Of a stretch of 64,000 nucleotides of DNA, positions 59,901 to 64,000 are shown piece by piece (within the stretch, counting starts at the first letter, position 1; each line of letters starts with the position of its first letter). This stretch comes from Theristus sp. LFF4_11. Its lineage: Eukaryota > Nematoda > Chromadorea > Monhysterida > Xyalidae. Position numbers and translations under genes: made by a program. The stretch is taken from the NCBI GenBank assembly GCA_030248135.1, contig JASANC010005818.1:62001-126000 (forward strand). The letters are read 5' to 3'. The notes under the pieces are model-generated. The model did no database searches and was not told the DNA's origin. It saw only the letters and a program-made list of their open reading frames with translations.

Positions 59901-62900
59901 AGACCAGACTGGAGCTATGGGACCCACCGCCAAAAATCGCGGTCGAGCACATTCGTATGTGTCTTTCCGACGACGCATTGTTTGCTTTCGATCAACAGCC
60001 ACAAGGAGTGCGTGAAAATTCGGAGGAGTCCATCAAGTACCTTGAGTCCATCTACGGACCAAGAAATGAGGCAATTACATCCGTCTACGAACTCGATACA
60101 GCAACGCGACAGGAAGGAGAATCTGTGCGCGCCTTCGGACTACGTCTGGAGAACTTGCTTCTTGCCACTGGGCATAACTATCGCGGTTCGGATGGCAACT
60201 ATATACCGTTTGTCGAAACGACGTTGATCAACAAGTTGGTGCAAGGATTGCTTGATCCGTTGTTGTCGAGCAAAGCAGAGGACCAGAAGTTCAAGGGTCT
60301 CAATTTCCGAGAAATTGTGGATAAAATCCAGGGAATCGAAGACTGCGAAAACTTCAAAAAGAAAAAGAACAGCCGTGACGACGATCGGCAGAAAAACAAA
60401 GACAACGGCAGCAAGCCGAATTACCAAAACACGAGCCGTGAAAACCACGAAACAAACTTCAACTACAAACCGCAATTCAGCGACCAGTTTGGTCATAATC
60501 AGCAACATTACAATCAGATTGAGAACTACCAGTTCGCCAACAATCAAATCACTCCACAAATCAATAATCAGCAACAGCAAACCACGCAATACATCGGTCG
60601 ATGTTCCCGCATTCGACACGACACGCGACAGCAAAATCATCAACAGCAAAACTATTCACCAAAATTCGCAAGATTCCGAAATTGGCATCCGCAGTTTAGA
60701 ATGTCAGACGCAGAAAAGCAGCTGATTGCGAGAGTCTACCGACGAAACAAACCGGCCAAGTATCCTCGAACAGCGACAAACGACGTCGGCAAAGCTGAGG
60801 AGGACGACTACGACCACGACCCGCGTGATGAAGGAGGCGTCGACGAATAGTAATGATGCGCGTGATGAAACGAACCGGTTGAAACGAAACGAAGAGAAAA
60901 CACACGGAAATTTTCTAAAAAAACAAATCAAATCAACAAATCTTCCAATCAAATCAACAAAACAATCAATCAACAATTCCAATCAAATATGTGATAAATC
61001 ATTTTCAATTGTTGGGGAGAAGTTGGGAACAACGATAACTGTGTAATTACACGTAATTATATTGGCTATATAAGCTGTGATAATCTGTGATCAGGGTTCG
61101 GTCTGTTTTTATTATTGTCGTTGTCGTGTCCTCCTAATAAGCAAACCCAAATAAACTACGTAACAACCCAAATATCTTTCTATAGCAAAAAGCTGCGGAC
61201 AAACAATCAAACTTTCTTACCATCTTAGTATTATAGATTACTAGCAGATAACCCGTGCCTACGGCACGGTTAGCTGACAAAATACAGTTGTTATTTTTGT
61301 GTGGATTTTGGCCTTTTGACCTGTGCCCACGGACTAAAAACGCATTGGATTTTGATTTTGAGCTGCTTCAAGCGAAGGTTGTTTATTTACCATGCAATAA
61401 TCGTTCATTTTCAAAGCAATTTGTAGCCGTCGATGCTTTATACCTTTTAAAAATCGCAGCATTTTCAGTTTCTTTTTGAAAACAGTTTTTTTCAACTACC
61501 GTGCTTTTGCTGAATTTGTTGCTTTCGATCATAACCTGATTTAGTCACGACAGCACTTACTTGTTACTGTGTGGTTTTGTTAACGCTGGTTTCAGCATCG
61601 ATAATATAATATCAAGATTTTTTTGCCGAATTTTCAAAAATTTGCCAGTCATTTTGATTGGAGCCTGCTTTTCAATTCAACGTAATAATCTTTGATCAGC
61701 AAGCAATACAACCCGTTTAATATATGAAAAGCAATCCAGTATTAGTCAGTTACATTCCGCTGAAATTCCTGTTCAGTATAGCAGAAATCATCTTCAGGAT
61801 CATCAACAATCATCCCGTTCAAAATTGATCGATTGGACCGTTCCACTGATTCGCTATCGATCATGGCCGCGTGTTTGTTGATGCTGCAATTTATTTGTTG
61901 TGGAACCTGTTTAGCCTATTTGTTCAGCAACAATCAACTGCCATTCTATTTCGATTGGTGTAGATGGCGAGCAGCAGCAGCAGCAGCCAAATTAAAGTAG
62001 TCGATCATAAACTGATGTTTTTATTGCATGGGAATGATGATGATTTGGACTTTTCACAGAACAGAGATTCAAAAAAAGTTCACGCGAATGATGCATTAAA
62101 AGTGGAGTGAAGCTACCGATGATGCTATATATAGCAAAAAGCTGCGGACAAACAAACAATCAAACAAACTTTCTTACTATCTTAGTATTATATAGACTAG
62201 CAGTTGACCCGTGCCTTCGGCCCGGGTAAGAAATGTGTTTCAAACGTTTCAAATGTTTGTCTTCAAGCTTTTCGATTCGGTGTCAATTCTATGTCAAAAA
62301 TGATCTGTGTCAAACTGATTTTGCAATCGCTGAAATTTTTTTTCTAAACTAATTGAATTTTCTGCTCCCGTTTGTTCTCGGTTAGTTAAGTTAAACTAAG
62401 TTAAAGGCAAGTCGTTCCCGTTAGATTTTTTTGGTTGACTGAAATTGTTCAAACGTGACTTGATTGTTTGAAAGTCGCTAAGTTTTACCCAAAAAGGCCC
62501 GTTTGTTTTTTATTTTACAGAACTGGCCGGAATCGATACCCGTTTATTTGCACAATCCCATTTGTGTTTTTATAGTAAGCCCGCTTTTGCACAAAAATGT
62601 TTTTTAAACAATATGATATCAGTTTCTGCTGCTGTTTCAAAATTGCAAATTTGTATTCACAATTTTGCTTTTTGAAAGTCACAGAATTTTAGTTATCTTG
62701 TAAAAACTGCTGTTTGTTTAGTGCTCTCACAATCGATCTTCATGACCTGTTTCATTTTGTTTAAAGGTAAGTCGTTCACGTTAGATTTTTTCTGGTTGAC
62801 TGAAATTGTTCAAACGTGACTTGATTGTTTGACAATTTCATTTTTCAAAGTCGCTCAGTTTGACCCAAAGAGGCCCGTTTATTTTTTATCTTACAGAACT

Positions 62901-64000
62901 GGCCGGAATCGATACCCGTTTATTTGCACAATCCCATTTGTGTTTTTTTATAGTAAGCCCGATTTTGCACAAAAATGTTTTTTAAACAATATGATTTCAG
63001 TTTCTACTGTTTCAAAATTGCAAATTTGTATTCCAGAATTTTAGTTAAAATGTTGTAAAAACTGCTGTTTGTTTGGTGCTATTACACCACCAACCAACCT
63101 GCCCATTGCGACGGAACGTTGATGACCAACTGAATGAATCATGATGATTCGTTGTTGAAAACCGAAAGAGAGAAAATAATTCGCATAGATAAATTGTTCA
63201 AAAGTGATAGCAACATTTTGATTTCGCTACCTTAAATAGCAAAAAGTTGGACGGACAGACAGACAGACGGACAGACAAAGTATTATTTTAGTATAGTAGA
63301 TTTTGCTCAAATTCGTATCAGCCAAGGCCAACACAGCAATTCCAGTGAAATTCTGTAGTCATGATGTTCACGAAGTTTTGCACATTTAACTGTCGTTAGC
63401 AGAGTGGGGCAAAGACAAAGCAAAGGCAAATGTGTGAAGTTTGTGTTTGCAGTGGCACTGCAATTTCCGGAGGGTTTACTGATTTATTCGTGTGCCCTTG
63501 CGGACATCCTCGAGAAATACACTGGCTGTGAGACGTTGATCATGGGCGACATCGCATATGGCGCTTGCTGTGTCGACGACTTCACGGCAAAGGAACTCGG
63601 TAATTTCAGTTTTTTTCTGTGTCACTTTTTAGTTTCTTGACTCAACAACATATCTGCCCGTTCGAAAAACAAAAGTTGCAATCTGTGACAATTTGAAAAG
63701 AAACGAATGTGAAAGTGACGCAGGCTGCGACATGCTGGTGCACTATGGCCATTCGTGTCTGGTGCCGATCCAGGAGACGCAGGGCATCCAAATGCTGTAC
63801 ATTTTCGTCGACATTCATCTGAACACGGAGCGCGTGATTGACAGCGTACAGCACAACTTCAAGCCGGGCAGCTCACTCGCTCTGATCAGCACAATTCAGT
63901 TTGTGCGTGCGTTGCAAGTAGGCTCTGCTCTGTCATCTTTGTTGGTCAGTTTTGTGAGAGACTTTCGTCGTTCATCGGAGCCACTGTTCTCCAGGAGCTG
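56935..64000 (+). CDS. DPH1: Diphthamide synthase subunit DPH1, 5' part
   Basis: Subunit of the radical iron-sulfur enzyme that transfers an aminocarboxypropyl group to a histidine of elongation factor 2, the first diphthamide step. Exons 56935-57036, 57260-57329, 63453-63599 and 63724-63917 join in phase, and a fifth starts at 63995. The window ends there, so the C-terminal half is missing. Diagnostic blocks are [48 protein letters not shown] (first FeS-ligand cysteine region), [12 protein letters not shown] and [13 protein letters not shown]. The ACC..HYGHSC pattern fits DPH1 better than DPH2. Intron 2 is 6.1 kb and consists mostly of repeats, including a gag-only LTR element. Confidence 0.93.
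58532..58692 (+). repeat. 5' LTR
   Basis: Starts agttgggaacaacgataac and ends aaatatctttct. It appears base-for-base equal to 61021-61181 and contains a tatata-like motif and AATAAA. Confidence 0.92.
58692..58712 (+). other. tRNA primer-binding site
   Basis: TGGCGCCCAACGTTTGGCTC directly follows the 5' LTR. TGGCGCCC.. is the usual complement of a tRNA 3' end in retroelements. The exact tRNA was not determined. Confidence 0.8.
58787..60850 (+). CDS. Gag protein of the LTR element
   Basis: 687 codons from the ATG at 58787. Residues about 200-270 hold six or seven short repeats of the form (E)xTGLIPK/R. A Q-rich coiled stretch follows ([17 protein letters not shown]), then a retrotransposon-gag-like capsid region ([20 protein letters not shown] ... 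LELWDPPPK ... [20 protein letters not shown]). The C-terminus is very rich in N, Q and charge. There is no CCHC zinc knuckle, protease, RT or integrase, so the element must depend on enzymes from elsewhere. The frame is intact, which with identical LTRs suggests recent movement. Confidence 0.88.
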   Translation: MSRHFDSESSVVSRDPSPDSLNTSDADTVHMTRRDLDYLIDRYEDQQDRAGLNRICRTLQEKKKLSRTLQCRVKRNIAPSLVAPIDELADRARGFVSEVFKYKQFLTWGQMHDPENADLNSMTQAQSSVSHSSDTTVPTAISMLSSAQVLQRAQTQRPHEASEKCDPNVPHDVSDVSDTDSISTFQLGQKLAHIRSDEHVPTGLIPKAINESTGLIPRTKKLIDEPTGFIPKANESTGLIPRTKNLIGEPTGLIPKANDEASGLSPRHGKVKTETGVSQQLIQLVMQQQQQMQKQYEQLQKQNDFMMTMFSQMLELQNQQKVTADHDHCCKQNVTNGTTDNDKAYMMLLSEKWQKFDPAKNHKFRTWLSSLQTRLELWDPPPKIAVEHIRMCLSDDALFAFDQQPQGVRENSEESIKYLESIYGPRNEAITSVYELDTATRQEGESVRAFGLRLENLLLATGHNYRGSDGNYIPFVETTLINKLVQGLLDPLLSSKAEDQKFKGLNFREIVDKIQGIEDCENFKKKKNSRDDDRQKNKDNGSKPNYQNTSRENHETNFNYKPQFSDQFGHNQQHYNQIENYQFANNQITPQINNQQQQTTQYIGRCSRIRHDTRQQNHQQQNYSPKFARFRNWHPQFRMSDAEKQLIARVYRRNKPAKYPRTATNDVGKAEEDDYDHDPRDEGGVDE
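61021..61181 (+). repeat. 3' LTR
   Basis: Equal to the 5' LTR. It is preceded by the polypurine tract at about 61013-61020 and followed by the atag duplication. Confidence 0.92.

Larger units (their letters stand above)
58532..61181 (+). mobile_element. Gag-only LTR retrotransposon
   Basis: 2,650 bp. Two 161 bp LTRs (58532-58692 and 61021-61181) appear identical. The 4 bp atag flanks both ends (58528-58531 and 61182-61185), and the unfilled site is seen in the next repeat copy near 62128. A primer-binding site follows the 5' LTR, and a purine tract (ggggaga) precedes the 3' LTR. The only long ORF is gag. A 4 bp duplication and AGTT.. ends suit Ty3/gypsy. Confidence 0.92.
57373..63302. repeat. 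Three adjacent copies of a roughly 1 kb repeat
   Basis: Copies start at 57373, 61240 and 62196 with 'actagcag..acccgtgcct'. Each ends with 'tagcaaaaag' then 'ggacaaac/ggacagac' and a T/A-rich 'tattatagatt'. Copies A and B are close to each other. C is diverged and itself contains a repeated half ('aggtaagtcgttc', 'aactggccggaatcgatac'). No coding frame is visible; non-LTR remnant is one possible origin. Confidence 0.8.

Overview
The window is nuclear DNA of an invertebrate animal. The genes have many short GT–AG introns, and the families present are metazoan: an ADAR RNA deaminase, a DLGAP/SAPAP synaptic scaffold, a NOSTRIN-like F-BAR protein, a GT92 glycosyltransferase, Sec61-beta and DPH1. 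An ecdysozoan such as a tardigrade is plausible, but the sequence does not settle the species. All exon joins below were built by hand: splice sites and codon phase were matched and the result compared with remembered family layouts. No database search was run.

Layout. 1-2.5 kb: no gene seen. 2.5-4.8 kb (+): leucine-rich-repeat single-pass membrane protein. 6.45-18.6 kb (-): complete two-dsRBD ADAR gene in 12 coding exons. One intron holds an initiator tRNA-Met. Another holds a 4.5 kb Penelope-like retroelement with an N-terminal GIY-YIG domain, flanked by a 43 bp direct repeat. 16.7-23.8 kb: MITE, SINE and foldback-like repeats, then a 5 kb inverted repeat with arms of about 1.7 kb. 23.9-26.5 kb (+): C-terminal part of a DLGAP-like gene. 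26.5-30.7 kb: nested MITEs, no convincing gene. 30.7-34.0 kb (+): histidine acid phosphatase lacking the usual HD aspartate. 34.4-34.7 kb (+): small basic ORF. 34.9-42.3 kb (-): NOSTRIN-like F-BAR/HR1/SH3 gene, with a GT92 gene (38.3-40.2 kb, +) nested in one intron. 46.3-47.0 kb (-): complete Sec61-beta. 47.4-56.7 kb: dense non-autonomous elements, including two hAT-like elements with guanine-run interiors (a third lies at 28.7 kb), two foldback elements with arms made of 15 bp tandem units, and a TA-target MITE family. 56.9-64 kb (+): DPH1, running off the end, with a 6.1 kb intron holding three adjacent copies of a 1 kb repeat. One copy is interrupted by a gag-only LTR retrotransposon.

The host genes have no shared pathway; they act in RNA editing, ER translocation, diphthamide synthesis, endocytic scaffolding and glycosylation. 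The unifying theme is transposon nesting. Several insertions can be read exactly because an empty copy of the target site, or a clear target-site duplication, lies in the same window.
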